DNA of 64,000 nt. It comes from Agapetus fuscipes (Eukaryota; Arthropoda; Insecta; Trichoptera; Glossosomatidae). This document shows, in pieces, positions 40,030 to 49,660 of this stretch. Under the pieces are notes generated by a model, which was given only the letters and a program-made list of their open reading frames with translations, did no database searches and had not been told where the DNA came from. The position numbers and the translations under genes were made by a program. Position 1 is the stretch's first letter. Each line of letters starts with the position of its first letter. The stretch lies in contig OX637362.1 of assembly GCA_951799405.1 (NCBI GenBank), positions 13,006,493-13,070,492 on the forward strand. The letters run 5' to 3'.

Positions 40030-40835
40030 GCCACTTCTAACGAAGATCGGCGATCATCAAAGCTATTTTGATTTTTGATGCTGCGGCTCGAAATAGGGAC
40101 TTGGTGCTTCTGCCGAACCACTGTCGCAGGTTCTTCAGCCACGATGTCCTGCGGCGTCCCTGAGATCTTCTCCCCTCAATCTTACCCTGAATGACAAGAT
40201 GAAGGAGACGGTACTTCTCATTTCTCATAATGTGACCGAAGTACATTAGCTTTCTCTGCTTAATGGTAGGCAGGAGCACCTTTGTAGTACGCATTCGTTG
40301 AAGGACTTCTTCATTGGTGACTCGATCACGCCAAGAGATCCGAAGCATTTTTCGGTATAGACACATCTCGAATGAGTCAATTCGTCTCTCCAGTGCCTGC
40401 GTGCCATGCCGAGAGCTAGGGCTCAAATCCTACCCAGGGTGTCAGAAATGATTTCCCGTTTCGTGTTTATTTCAAACGCAAAATAAAATACCGGTAAGGT
40501 TTACTCAGCCTTCACAAAGAATGGATACCTAATGGATGCCTGCGTGAGAGTCCATCCCTCCATACCATACAGAGCGATTGGGAAAACGTGGCACCTCACT
40601 ATGCGCTTCCGGAGTTCAAGGCTTAAATTTCGGCACAACAGTAATTTGCTCATTTTAACGAAGACATTTCGGGCTTGCTCTAGTCTGCTTCTGACTTCTT
40701 GACACATGTCCCACTTTTCGTTGACCACACATCCCAGGTACCTGTAACTAGTGCATCTTTCAATGCTTTCGCCATCTAGTTCTTCATGTCCTTCTTTAAT
40801 TTTTATTATTTCTCTTATTGACTGAGTTATGGGTT
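40030..40835 (-). pseudogene. LINE-E reverse transcriptase C-terminus interrupted by SINE1
   Basis: On the minus strand the upstream half (about 40835-40525) reads CTSYRYLGCVVNEKWDMCQE, ELRKRIVRCHVF and LYGMEGWTL. The downstream half (about 40398-40037) reads RRIDSFEMCLYRKMLRISWR, TNEEVLQRM, RKLMYFGHIMRN and RTSWLKNLRQWF. The order Y-L-G, LYG.E.WTL, RISWRD, Y-F-G-H is the standard C-terminal layout of this LINE class. A SINE1 piece (40395-40520) sits between the halves. The RT palm is missing. Confidence 0.82.
40395..40520 (+). mobile_element. SINE1 fragment inserted in LINE-E
   Basis: TGCCATGCCGAGAGCTAGGG, CTCAAATCCTACCCAGGG (box B), TGTCAGAAATGATTTCCCGT and AAGGTTTACTCAGCC. It lacks box A and the 3' half. 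Confidence 0.75.
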
Positions 40836-40839
40836 GGTA

Positions 40840-41145
40840 TGAGGTCCGTAGTCTAGTGGTTAACACTTGAATGGAATGTTGTGGGTCCGAATCCTGGCGG
40901 AGCACAAAAAAATATACCATTTATATTTTCCAACATGCTCTTCGCTGGGTTGAAAAATTCATAAAACCTTTACCAAACACCGGCCATGTAAGGTCCATCC
41001 AGCCTCACAGCAACTGGGTCTTGCGTGAGTATTGGCGCTTTGTAGCGACGATCAAACTCGTAAACACCTCTGCAGCACTACAACAAGTATCATAGAACCC
41101 TAGAGTCTCTGAAATCTAGGAAGTCTCCCTCACAGGATTTCTTAA
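40840..41145 (+). mobile_element. SINE2 with module C 3' end
   Basis: AGGTCCGTAGTCTAGTGGTT (box A), GGTCCGAATCCTGGCGGAGC (box B), GGCGCTTTGTAGCGACGATC, then CTCTGCAGCACTACAACAAG and GATTTCTTAAAAAAAAA. Confidence 0.83.
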
Positions 41146-41159
41146 AAAAAAATGTATCT

Positions 41160-41312
41160 TGTCAGGTACCATTTATATTTTCAAACATGCTCTGAAATGC
41201 TTTGAAAATATAAATGGTATATATTTTGTGCTCTGCCGGAACCCACAACCTTCCATTTACGAGTCCAATGTGTTATCACTGGACTACGGACCGGGCGTGT
41301 TTGTATATATAT
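41160..41312 (-). mobile_element. SINE2 fragment with inverted head
   Basis: ACCATTTATATTTTCAAACA (+) and TTTGAAAATATAAATGGTAT (-) form a ~19-bp-arm hairpin at 41165-41220. The minus copy continues through CTGCCGGAACCCACAACC to TGGACTACGGACCGG. Confidence 0.75.
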
Positions 41313-41626
41313 CTTTACACCATGGATTAATTTTAGATCATAGAGGTTCTCGTAACTTTTGTTGAAAACTGAAGCATGAAAATATTTTGCTTCTACGGTA
41401 TTTTAAACGCCCCATACGAACTAATACCCCTATCCGTGCCACAAAATTTTAGAGCGTCCAATTTTCAGCTTGTGCATGGACGTTTTTAGTACATAGGTAC
41501 AGTTAAACGTTCCGAAGGTAGACTATTCCAATAGCCAAACCTTAAGCTCAGTTCAAAATGCGGTACTGATATCTTTAATTAAAAAATACTGTAATCTAAG
41601 TTGCAAAGATTTGTAACATTGGGATT
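41313..41626. other. Unassigned DNA
   Basis: No repeat family or gene is recognised. Confidence 0.4.
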
Positions 41627-41628
41627 AA

Positions 41629-41852
41629 CTTTTTTTTAAATAGATTTGTGGAAAGGAATGCAATCCACCAGCTGCATCTGGTCAGTTGTCTTCATGCGAA
41701 AGCAGAAGCTTGTGTGCTTGCAATTGCATCTGTTGAACCAGGGTCGAAGTTATGGTCAAGTGGGCTAGACGCAAGATTCGAACCAACGTTATTCGATTCC
41801 AAATACGCTAGTCGAACATGCGCCTCTACCCCCTCGGCTATAAAACTGACTG
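41629..41852 (-). mobile_element. SINE3 copy
   Basis: Reversed poly-A plus AAATAGATTTGTGGAAAGGA, GAATGCAATCCACCAGCTG, ATCTGTTGAACCAGGGTCG, GATTCGAACCAACG (box B) and CTACCCCCTCGGCTATA (box A). Confidence 0.82.
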
Positions 41853-41864
41853 ACTAACGCAAAA

Positions 41865-42186
41865 GGCAACGCAAATAAGCTACACATATAGTGTAACTTC
41901 TTGCCGCGTTATTCCGTAAGGGTTTTGCATGTAGCGAGTGGAGCCTATTTATTTTTACAGGTAAGGGGACCGCCCTTACGCGAACCCCTTCAATTGGAGT
42001 GAAATTTTCCAGCTCCCGGGGGGCTGGTTATCATTTCTCGTTGAAGCTGAGTAAACCTTGCCGGTATTTTATATTGGGGTTTAAAATAAACACCGAAATG
42101 GGAAATCATTTATGACGCATGGTGGGATTCGAGTCAAGGTTCTCGGCATGGAATGCAAGCACTCTTCCAACTCAGCTATCGACCGG
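41865..42186 (-). mobile_element. SINE1, near full length
   Basis: GCAAATAAGCTACACATATA, CTTGCCGCGTTATTCCG, GGTGGGATTCGAGTCAAGG and CTTCCAACTCAGCTATCGAC. It is moderately diverged. Confidence 0.86.
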
Positions 42187-42199
42187 ACATTTAAGATTT

Positions 42200-42415
42200 A
42201 TTTATATATTTTAAGGATTAAAGATTTACATTCAATGCATTCCCACAAGCAGACACGTATAAATTCGCGCTTAAACATTCCGCATGTGAACCTACAATAC
42301 AAAACACAACATGAGCCCTCCAATTCTTGCCGACCTTCCCTGTAACAGGGGTAACATTGGCAAAGTGAACCATTTGTTTACAGTATGGGTGATCGTATCA
42401 ACCTATACGTCAAGT
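42200..42415 (-). repeat. LINE-A 3' tail copy, termini lost
   Basis: GCATTCCCACAAGCAGACAC, CATTCCGCATGTGAACC, GCCGACCTTCCCTGTAACAG and GATCGTATCAACCTATACGT are in reversed order. Confidence 0.8.
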
Positions 42416-42459
42416 ATTAAAGATCTTAAATTATGATTCCGGTCGTTAGACATTTTACA

Positions 42460-42606
42460 GAATGAAAAAAAAAACGTTTCGGTTCGTGGTTCTTCGTTGT
42501 AGAAGACAAACGCCTCCTGAAGACGTCGGATATGACTCCGACAAAACATAGAGAAAATCGTTCTTCTCTTTCGCACGGTCAGTAAAATCCGTTTTTTTTC
42601 ATTCTA
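42460..42606 (+). mobile_element. Hammerhead-core retroposon, second copy of the 24775 type
   Basis: CTGAAGA (42517-42523), a CGTCGGATATGACTCCGAC hairpin and AAAAC give the core. The end GCACGGTCAGTAAAATCCGT matches 24792-24811 in inverse orientation. The outer ends AGAATGAAAAAA and TTTTTTTCATTCT are inverse of each other. Confidence 0.6.
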
Positions 42607-42942
42607 CATACGTCAAGAAACCCATAGACAAAAAAATAAATAATATGTACATTTTACAATGTACACATTTTCGATTTGAACGAAACTTAACAAATGAACC
42701 TACAAATGCATAATATTATAATTTCTCTGTGTATCTAGGTTGGAATAATACATGCACCTGGGAGGCGGAGATAGAGAATGCCAGTGTAAGCTCTATCGCC
42801 TGAGTAAATAGAGGCGAGAATTCGATGCACTATTTTGTGGAATTGTAATATTCAAAGTAGCCGGAACGGAGTGTAGAGCTGAAAGGAGATACGCTACAAA
42901 AATATAAAGTGAGTCTTAATTTTACAGAAATTAATTATTTTG
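42607..42942. other. Unassigned DNA
   Basis: Nothing is recognised. About 42740-42800 is slightly GC-richer. Confidence 0.35.
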
Positions 42943-42944
42943 AC

Positions 42945-43185
42945 TTAAAGGTTGGTATGAGGCTGACCCCCCATACTATAACAAATGGTTCACTTTACCA
43001 ATGCTTGTACTCTTGTTTCAGAGAAGGTCGGCAAAAGTTGCAGGGCTTATGTTCATTTGAGGTTTGGATTTTATTTGTAAGAACACATTCAGCATTTGTA
43101 AGCGCGACCTACACGTGTTTGTTTGTGGGCATGCATTTGAGAGCCTTAAATGTTGATATATCTCTGCAACTTAGATTATAGATTG
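42945..43185 (+). repeat. LINE-A 3' tail copy
   Basis: TAAAGGTTGGTATGAGGCTG through CATTCAGCATTTGTAAGCGC to TCTCTGCAACTTAGATTATA. Confidence 0.83.
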
Positions 43186-43189
43186 TTAT

Positions 43190-43425
43190 AGATAGGTAGA
43201 TTTGAGGCTGACCACCTATACTGTAAAATATGGTTCACTGTGCGGAAGTCATCCCCGTTTCAGAGAAGGTTTGCAAAAGTTGCAGGGCTTTTATTAATTT
43301 GTGGTTTGGATTTTAATTTGTAAGTACACAGGCAGCATTAGTAAGCGCAAACTTGCACGTGCCTGTTTGTTAGCTTGCATTTAATAAGAATCTTATATAT
43401 GTTATATACTTTTGCAAATATCATA
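43190..43425 (+). repeat. LINE-A 3' tail copy, in tandem with the previous one
   Basis: TAGATTTGAGGCTGACCACC through CAGGCAGCATTAGTAAGCGC to ACTTTTGCAAATATC. The two copies lie head-to-tail, 5 bp apart. Confidence 0.78.
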
Positions 43426-43429
43426 CCTT

Positions 43430-43975
43430 TTGTGACTGGTCTTTTGTGAAGGCAATGAATTTTTCAACCCAGCGAAGAGCATACTGTTACGTTTTTTTGT
43501 TCGGATACTTTTCAAATAAAACTCTACTCTTCTTTTTACTCATTTATTTTACACGTTTATATTTATTATTACAAAGCCACTCTCATTTATTTCATTACAC
43601 TGGTTTTAGTTCACTGGTCGAATTTGTTTACTGTATTGGTGGAGTTCACAGATAAGACTGACTAGTGCAAGCAACTTGCACTCTTTTATACTAAGAGAGT
43701 CGAACTTGCCGGAAGATATTTTTGCTCGATGCTTCTCGAAGTACTTAGCCTAGAGACTTCTCAAGTTACACACAATTATCAATCCTACCCACCAATATAA
43801 TAAAAAAATTCCTATAACTAATACTTATCCATATTTTAATATTTACATTACCTATTTACATAACAATGCTATTTGAAAATATAAATGGTATGTTTTTTGT
43901 ACTCCGCTGGGATTCAAATCCACGACCTTCCATTTTGGAATCCGAAGCGTAACCACTCGAGTACAGCTCGGTCGT
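43430..43975 (-). mobile_element. SINE2 split by a solo LTR
   Basis: TTTTCAACCCAGCGAAGAGC precedes the LTR. ATTTGAAAATATAAATGGTA, CCGCTGGGATTCAAATCCAC and CTCGAGTACAGCTCGGTC follow it. Confidence 0.82.
43485..43865 (+). mobile_element. Solo LTR, 381 bp, TGTTACG...CATAACA
   Basis: The ends TGTTA and TAACA are inverse, and the inside is near-identical to 17897-18259. Flanks are ATAC and ATGC, compatible with a 4-bp duplication that has mutated at one base. It lies inside SINE2 and so is younger than that SINE. Confidence 0.78.
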
Positions 43976-43989
43976 TATTATTAAAAGGC

Positions 43990-44270
43990 TAATCTAATCT
44001 AATCTAAGTTGCAAAGATATGTAACATTAGGGATTCACATTGTATGCATATTCACAAGCAGACACGTATGAGTTCGCGCTCAAACATACCGCATGTGGAC
44101 TAACAATATCAAAACCCAAAACTCAAATAAACAAACACCCTGTGACTCTTGCCGACCTTTCCTGGAACAGGGGTGACATTGGCAAAGTGAACCATGTTTT
44201 ACAGCATGGTTAGTCAGCCGCAAACCAACCTATAAGTCAACGAACATACTCAACAAATTACATTTTAAAG
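43990..44270 (-). repeat. LINE-A 3' tail copy
   Basis: CTAATCTAATCTAAGTTGCA to ACCAACCTATAAGTCAACGA. CTTTCCTGGAACAGGGGTGA is intact. Confidence 0.88.
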
Positions 44271-44271
44271 G

Positions 44272-44340
44272 CTAACGCAACTAAGCTACATGTATAGTGT
44301 AACTTCTTGCCGCGTTATCCCCGAAGAGTTTGCATGTGAT
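44272..44340 (-). mobile_element. SINE1 3' end
   Basis: CTAACGCAACTAAGCTACAT, GTATAGTGTAACTTCTTGC and CGCGTTATCCCCGAAGAG reversed. It is joined directly to the LINE-D (ATC)n tail. Confidence 0.78.
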
Positions 44341-44483
44341 GATGATGATGATGATGGATGATTTCTTTCCTGCGGCGCCATTTAATGGTCCAGGACCATC
44401 TCAAGGGCGCCATGGCTTCTAGAGAAAAGCAGTGACTTTAGTCCCTTTCTGAAGGTGGAAGCTGGTTCGCGCAAACACCGACG

Positions 44484-46225
44484 CACAGAGGAGTATTTCA
44501 CCTCGAAAGTTGAGCAAAATTATTTAGTGAGTTTTATCGATGAAATATGTACTAAAAAGCAAATTGGGGTTGTAGTTATGTATTTAAAACATCATTCACA
44601 TACAAAATAAAATAAAATAAAATAGATGTATTTATAACTTACAAAACGAAAAATATATACAATTACCCATTTCAAAAAATCAACATAAGTATATTAAAAG
44701 TAAACTAATCAGAACTGTCATCACTAGACCCATTCTCGTCTTCATCATCAACAAAGATATGATCGTAGGTCTCTGTTACTACGTCCGATATTTCTGGTAG
44801 CAAGAGTTGCAATGTCTCACTGCAGAAAGGCTTACTTTTTCTGCGGGGCCTTTGTCTTATACTGCTCATTAAAGGGTCCAAACTTAACAATAATCTATTT
44901 AACACATCTCTATTACAGTCTTCTCGTGAAAACTTTCTTGAAAAATTTTGCCTGTATATTCGAAAATGTTTATTACGGGCCTCAGCCGCCTCTTTGGTAT
45001 AGCATGGTCAATTATCGTGGCTCCGTACCTCAATATTTTGTGCATTGTCGGTGTCATTGGGTGCCACTCATACAACTCCCCATAAAGTTTGGCTGTTTGG
45101 TCTGCAAAACTTTCAAATTTTTGCACATCGATTTTGTGTCCACTTGACAAAGTCTCTAAAATGACACTGAATTTTTTTATAAAGCTTATGTCAACACCTG
45201 TTATGCGGGAAGAAGTTTCTGGATCTGAGAAAAATCTTCTTGAAGTATTCCCGTCATTTTTATTCCCAAACCCTGCCTTGGGAAAGTTCACTAACAGACC
45301 CATTTCATCTTTAAAATACTGTTGTATACTTTGTTTCGTATCTGCCACAATCTTTTTATCTACTTGAGTCCTTGCTTGCCATTTCTTTATAGGTATTTTA
45401 TAAGATTAATGAAGAATGGATTCAAAAAAGCGGATCCTTGCGTGTTATATAGATAATCCGAATTTAAGGGCATCAGGATTATCTGGTTTTCTTTTATTTA
45501 AAATGTTGAAGTCTTTTGATGTTTGCCCGCATATTTCTGTCCGAACACTGTTTTAAGACTTCATATAGTGATATTCTTGTAATCTCCATCACCATTTCTG
45601 ATGGTTCTGTAATAAAAAATATAAATAAGGAATTAAAGAAAAGAAATATTCAATTAAATTATTTTTTTACGTAATTTCTAAGAAAAATATTTTTAAAAAA
45701 TGGCGGCAACATGCGGCACATTTTTCTTTAAAAATAACATCAACATGAACTAGTCTTTACGTTACATTGAGAATTATAGGTTAACTCAGCTTAACTCATG
45801 TACAAAAACATCTTTGTATTTAGCGTTCACCAAAACAAAAGTTACATTTTTATTATAAAAGTTTAAAATACTGAAAAAAATACTTTTTCGAGTACAACGC
45901 TAAAACTGAATATTTTGAATTGAAGTACATACCTTTTTCTCCAATATTCATTTTGGTTGTTATAAAATTGCTCCAAACACTAACTCAAAAAATGCGAATG
46001 AACGATGCACGTTTTAGCAGGAGCGCCGAGAGCGAGACAAGCGGTCACCACAAAGACTGGATTCAGACTGCTGTTACGGTTGGAGAAGGGAAAGAACGTC
46101 ACTAAAATGGCCGTTCAGTGATGGAACAGTTACTGGGCTTTAAAGTTGCACGATTTGTGAAAGACTTTAACCAATTTCGAGTTTTCTACTTTTGCTCGAG
46201 TTTTTATCCTTAATACTCCTCTGTG
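44484..46225 (-). mobile_element. 1742-bp TIR DNA transposon, unassigned superfamily
   Basis: CACAGAGGAGTATT at the left is the exact inverse of AATACTCCTCTGTG at the right, and similarity continues weakly for ~45 bp (CTCGAAAGTTGAGCAAAA against CTCGAGCAAAAG). CGACG is present on both sides (44479-44483 and 46226-46230), a 5-bp target duplication. The interior holds a transposase-like remnant on the minus strand (44705-45348) and ~850 bp of unrecognised AT-rich sequence upstream of it. The host LINE-D reads through once the element and one CGACG are removed, apart from a one-base frame slip. Confidence 0.82.
44705..45348 (-). pseudogene. Transposase-like protein, C-terminal region, frameshifted
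   Basis: The first frame (45348-44899) reads KDEMGLLVNFPKAGFGNKND, SRRFFSDPE, ITGVDISFIKKF, LETLSSGHKIDVQKFESFA and LYGELYEWHPMTPTMHKIL. A frameshift near 44990 moves the continuation (EARNKHFRIYRQNFSRKFSR) to another frame that runs into 44905-44705 (LLLSLDPLMSSIRQRPRRKS, acidic end). I recognise this block order from uncharacterised multi-copy arthropod and cnidarian proteins thought to be transposon-encoded. I cannot assign a superfamily from memory. Its place inside TIRs supports a transposase. The N-terminal catalytic part appears deleted, and the gene is dead. Confidence 0.65.
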
Positions 46226-46345
46226 CGACGGGCAAATTGTTCCAGGCAACCGGCCCGGCCACCGCAAAGCTCCTGTCTGCAAAATTTGATGTGTTCGCTC
46301 TTTTGAGCACTATGACCTTGTTGACAGCAGTGAGGGCAGAGCGTG

Positions 46346-46770
46346 GTGATCGTTTTGAAGCCTTATCGACAGAACATAGCTCACTCCGTGCAGCCCTTGT
46401 CTTCGGATCCAGTGGCGGAGAGATTGCAAATGTGGAAGAAGGAATACCCGGAGAGCTTTGTGCAGCCTGCAGAGAGCCTACCTCCAGGAAAGAACCTCGA
46501 GCGGCCCGTGTGGAAATCCATGAACAGATTGAGGACCAATGTTGGAAGAGCCCGGGCCAACATGCTGACCTGGGGATTTCTGGGACGGGAGGACTCTACA
46601 CTATGTGAGTGTGGAGCTCAGCAAACTATGGAGCACCTGCGGTGTTGTCCCTTCTGTCCGACAAGCTGCTCCATGGATGATCTCTTTGCGGGAAACCAAA
46701 GAGCTGTAGACATTGCTCGTTACTGGGCCAATACGGTGTGAAGCTGACACGAAGAAGAAGAAGAAGAAGC
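46346..46770 (+). pseudogene. LINE-F reverse transcriptase C-terminus with (GAA)n tail
   Basis: In frame 46343-46741 the + strand reads LQMWKKEYPESF, WKSMNRLRTNVGRARANMLT and WGFLGREDSTLCECGAQQTM, then EHLRCCPFC, SMDDLFAGN and ARYWANTV. The C-E-C-G...H...C-P cluster is the zinc-finger-like end typical of RTE/Jockey-class LINE proteins. The stop is followed by four GAA repeats. It is 5'-truncated and joined to a reversed LINE-D copy at about 46345. Confidence 0.82.
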
Positions 46771-46862
46771 TCAGTTAGATGTGTGGCGAGTTGAACCTAT
46801 TTATTTTTACGGGTAAGTTGGCCAGCCTTACGCCAACCACTTCAGTTGAAGTGGGGGTTAAA
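46771..46862 (-). mobile_element. SINE1 3' fragment
   Basis: GTGGCGAGTTGAACCTATTT, TACGGGTAAGTTGGCC and CGCCAACCACTTCAGTTGAA are reversed body blocks. Confidence 0.75.
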
Positions 46863-47338
46863 AAATATGTATTCTTATATTTTATCATTTGTGACTCTCC
46901 TCCTATCCACTCTATTTTATTTCGACTTGTACTGTATCGTGCAGCCATAAGTCATGACCGGGCCGACGTTGATGACAATGCTCGGTATAAAATATTCAAA
47001 TAAGCCAAGAAAACAAACGGTATACACCAAGTACAAAACTCTACGTTTTCACTCGACGAAAAATGAATAGAAATTGAACTAACGTCTCTTGTGAGCGTTT
47101 CAGTTCGCATCCATTTTTGGGATGGTTGAATTTAAACGGGATGTGTTGTACTTGGGTAGTGGTATTACGGTCTTCATAAATATCGGTTTGTGTCAGAAAT
47201 AGGGGTGGAGGGAAGGAAGGAAGAGTTAGGGAAATGGATTAATGGGGATGCACGCCACTGAACAGTGGGGTGCAAGAAAAGTACAGGGAAATTTTTGTGT
47301 TTTTTTTTAAATAATATTAATAATAATTTAAGAATCAA
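46863..47338. other. Unassigned DNA
   Basis: CACCAAGTACAAAACTCTAC (about 47027) and TGTTGTACTTGGGTAGTGG (about 47144) are roughly inverse and might be ends of a ~135-bp element. Nothing else is recognised. Confidence 0.3.
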
Positions 47339-47339
47339 G

Positions 47340-47855
47340 AGCTCTCTGCGAGCTTGGTCGTTGCTATAGAAAGCGCCAATTCTCAAGCAAAACCCAGTTG
47401 CTGTAAGGCTGGATGGACCTTTGATGGTGATTGGTAAAGGTATATAAGTTTTTCAATCTAGCAAAGAGCTTATTTGAATATATAAATGCAATATTTTTTG
47501 TGTTTCGCTGGGATTCAAACTCACGACCTTCCATGTAGAAATTTGAGGCACTAACCACTGGTCAAGATAATGTCCAAAAGGCGTGCAAGATGGATCGGCC
47601 ATGCAATACGACAAGAAGGTCTCTTGTATGCCATAATGGAAGGGGATGACGGAGGGGACCAACTCTTGGGGACGCCCACGCCAAGAATACCTGGAGGACC
47701 TGTTGGTGGGCGTGCACTGCTCATCATATGCAAACCTTAAAAGAGCCGTACAAGACAGGGAAGAATGGAGGTGAAGAGTGAAAGAAATTGCTGCAAGCCA
47801 ATCCAAGGATTGAAACTATAAAAGAAGAACCACTAGACTACAGACGGGTCTTTTT
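47340..47855 (-). mobile_element. SINE2 split by LINE-C
   Basis: CTGCGAGCTTGGTCGTTGCT to CGACCTTCCATGTAGAAATT, then GCACTAACCACTGGTC. After the LINE the head resumes AACCACTAGACTACAGACGG. AACCACT is present on both sides. Confidence 0.8.
47570..47828 (+). pseudogene. LINE-C 3' end inserted in SINE2
   Basis: Codons for KRRARWIGHAIRQEGLLYAI, RGRPRQEYLEDLL (across a frameshift) and AVQDREEW parallel 16235-16450. The W-R codons are followed by a premature stop (GGAGGTGA). It ends ATTGAAACTATAAAAGAAG. Confidence 0.8.
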
Positions 47856-48315
47856 TAGTATTATTTTGTCCGCTTAGTGTTTGTTATTCTAATTATCATA
47901 TTATTTAAGTTTTTAAGAAAATCATTGAACTGACAACAAATCTAGATTTGCAACAGCAATTTATCCCAAAAGTAGGTGAACTTTCCGTTGAACTAGATGT
48001 TTTACTAATTGCTCCATCACATCGTCCGCACACGTTAACCCTGCACGCGCGGAGTCCGCACACATGCAGTTAGTGTCGGCCATTTGCCCGTTGATGACGC
48101 AAACTTTGGTCGTTCCAGTTGATTAGCAAAACACAGAACGAGGTGACAACGACGCCCGAACGAATCGACGCTGACGCCTGTCGGGAGCTTTCGAAGCTCG
48201 AAATTAAATGATTCGCATAGTTACTAGTTTATATCTGTAACAAGTTTCATTCAACAAATTATTGCTATGCCGAGTTTAACGTTGAATACAACTCTTCTTT
48301 TGAGAATCAACCGTT
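47856..48315. other. Unassigned DNA with GC-rich unique patch
   Basis: About 48020-48210 is GC-rich and matches no repeat here (CGTCCGCACACGTTAACCCT, GACGCTGACGCCTGTCGGGA). It could be an exon or regulatory sequence; no clear splice sites frame it. Confidence 0.3.
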
Positions 48316-48688
48316 TTAGGCCGGTCCGTAGTCTAGTGGTAACGTTTTGGACTCGTAAATGAAGTCGTGGGTTCTAATTCCGTCGGAGCACAGAAAAACA
48401 TCTATAATTACAAATAATTATGATCTTCGTTGAGTTGAGAAAATCATAATACCTTTACCAAAGACTTATTTCAGCCTTGCAGCAACTAGGTCCTGCTTGA
48501 GAATTGCCACTTTGTAGCGACAATCAAGCTCGTAAAAAGTCCGTTCGATATCTCAGCTAGTAGAATGCTTACATTCCATACCGAAAGTTCAAGTTTGAAT
48601 GCAATCGAGGTCGTCAAAAGTTATTTTTCCGTCTCGGTGTTTATCTCAAAACCAAAATAAAGTACCGGTAAGGTTTATTCAGCTTTCA
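48316..48688 (+). mobile_element. SINE2-SINE1 dimer, 3'-truncated
   Basis: GGTCCGTAGTCTAGTGGTAA (box A), AATTCCGTCGGAGCAC, CAATCAAGCTCGTAAAAAGT, then GATATCTCAGCTAGTAGAAT and the SINE1 body to TTCAGCTTTCACAAGAAATG. This dimer keeps the GGTGTTTATCTCAAAACC body segment that 18686 and 50625 lack. Confidence 0.8.
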
Positions 48689-48780
48689 CAAGAAATGAGA
48701 CCTTCCCTGAAAAGAGGTGACATTAGCAAAGTGAACCATTTTATACAGCATGGGGGGTCAGCTGCATAGTCAAGGAAAGT
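48689..48780 (-). repeat. LINE-A 3' tail, proximal fragment
   Basis: GACCTTCCCTGAAAAGAGGT to CAGCTGCATAGTCAAGGAA is fused to the truncated SINE1. Confidence 0.8.
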
Positions 48781-49315
48781 ACATTTATTTAATCTGTTCA
48801 TGTTTTAGCATGCACGCGTTCTTAGAGGTTTCATTGAAATAATTTATACATTGTTTGTCAGAAAACATATTCTTCCGTTGAACTATCACCAGACAGAAAT
48901 ATATATATATTTTTTTGTATTTATTCAATGGGACACAAAAAAAAACAAGCTTTCTATATGTAAAGTGCGCCAAGTGTAAAAAGGCTTTCATGGGGTGGTG
49001 ATTGTATTTTCCATACGTGATAACACCCGCGTAGAACCATTTGTCGAACAACTCACGTGTGTTTTTTCTACACCAAATAAACCTTAAACACAAACAAAAA
49101 AGCTGCGTCGAAGCCTTTTCACAAAGCTTTCAGCGGTTTCCATTCACTGAAAGTTTTCCCTGCTCTTTTTTATTATTAATGTGTAGCCTTCTAATTCGTT
49201 TATATTGTATAAATCAAATTCGGAAACCCGTTTTTTTTTTATTTCATGCAAAATAAAATAAATACAATTAAAAAAAGTAAAAAAAATCATGACTGGAGTT
49301 ATTGAAAAAGACTGT
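48781..49315. other. Unassigned AT-rich DNA
   Basis: A 102-aa minus-strand frame (48785-49093) and smaller overlapping frames are unrecognisable. No repeat match is seen. Confidence 0.35.
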
Positions 49316-49316
49316 T

Positions 49317-49402
49317 CGGTCGATAGCTCAGTAAGTAGAGTGCTGGGATTCCATGCCGAGAGCTCGAGTTCGAATCCCATCGAGGGTGTCATAAATAAAA
49401 TA
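49317..49402 (+). mobile_element. SINE1 head
   Basis: GGTCGATAGCTCAGTAAGTA (box A), GAGTTCGAATCCCATCGAGG (box B) and GTGTCATAAATAAAAT. The body is absent. An isolated head this intact could be mistaken for a tRNA gene, but no cloverleaf 3' half follows. Confidence 0.78.
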
Positions 49403-49434
49403 AAAAATATGTACACATCAATAAAAACGACTAA

Positions 49435-49660
49435 AATCTATAATTTAAGTCGCAAATATATATCTGCATTAAAAATTCATACACAGTGTATGCATGCTCA
49501 CAAGAAGACACGTGTAAGCTCACGCTTACAAATACTGCATTTATAATTACGAATTAAAATCCAGACTTCAAATGTTTGCCCAGCTTTCCTGAAACAAGGG
49601 AGACATTGGCAAAGTACACAATTTTTTACAATATTGGTTGGCCTCATACCAACGGAGAAG
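49435..49660 (-). repeat. LINE-A 3' tail copy
   Basis: AATCTATAATTTAAGTCGCA to GGTTGGCCTCATACCAAC. CCTGAAACAAGGGAGACATT marks the middle. Confidence 0.78.

Larger units (their letters stand above)
44341..46345 (-). pseudogene. LINE-D copy split by a DNA transposon
   Basis: On the minus strand the upstream part (46345-46226) encodes LTAVNKVIVLKRANTSNFAD and RSFAVAGPVAWNNLP. The downstream part (44478-44365) encodes RRCLREPASTFRKGLKSLLF and SRSHGALEMVLDH before a stop, then the (ATC)n tail at 44341-44358. Together they give the same C-terminal layout as 26233-26660. The 44484-46225 element separates them. Confidence 0.82.

Noticed and set aside
44492..46225. LINE-D fragments at 44.4 and 46.3 kb as two separate inverted insertions
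   Set aside because: Both parts are on the same strand in colinear order, and the CACAGAGG inverted ends with CGACG duplications explain the gap as a single DNA-transposon insertion.
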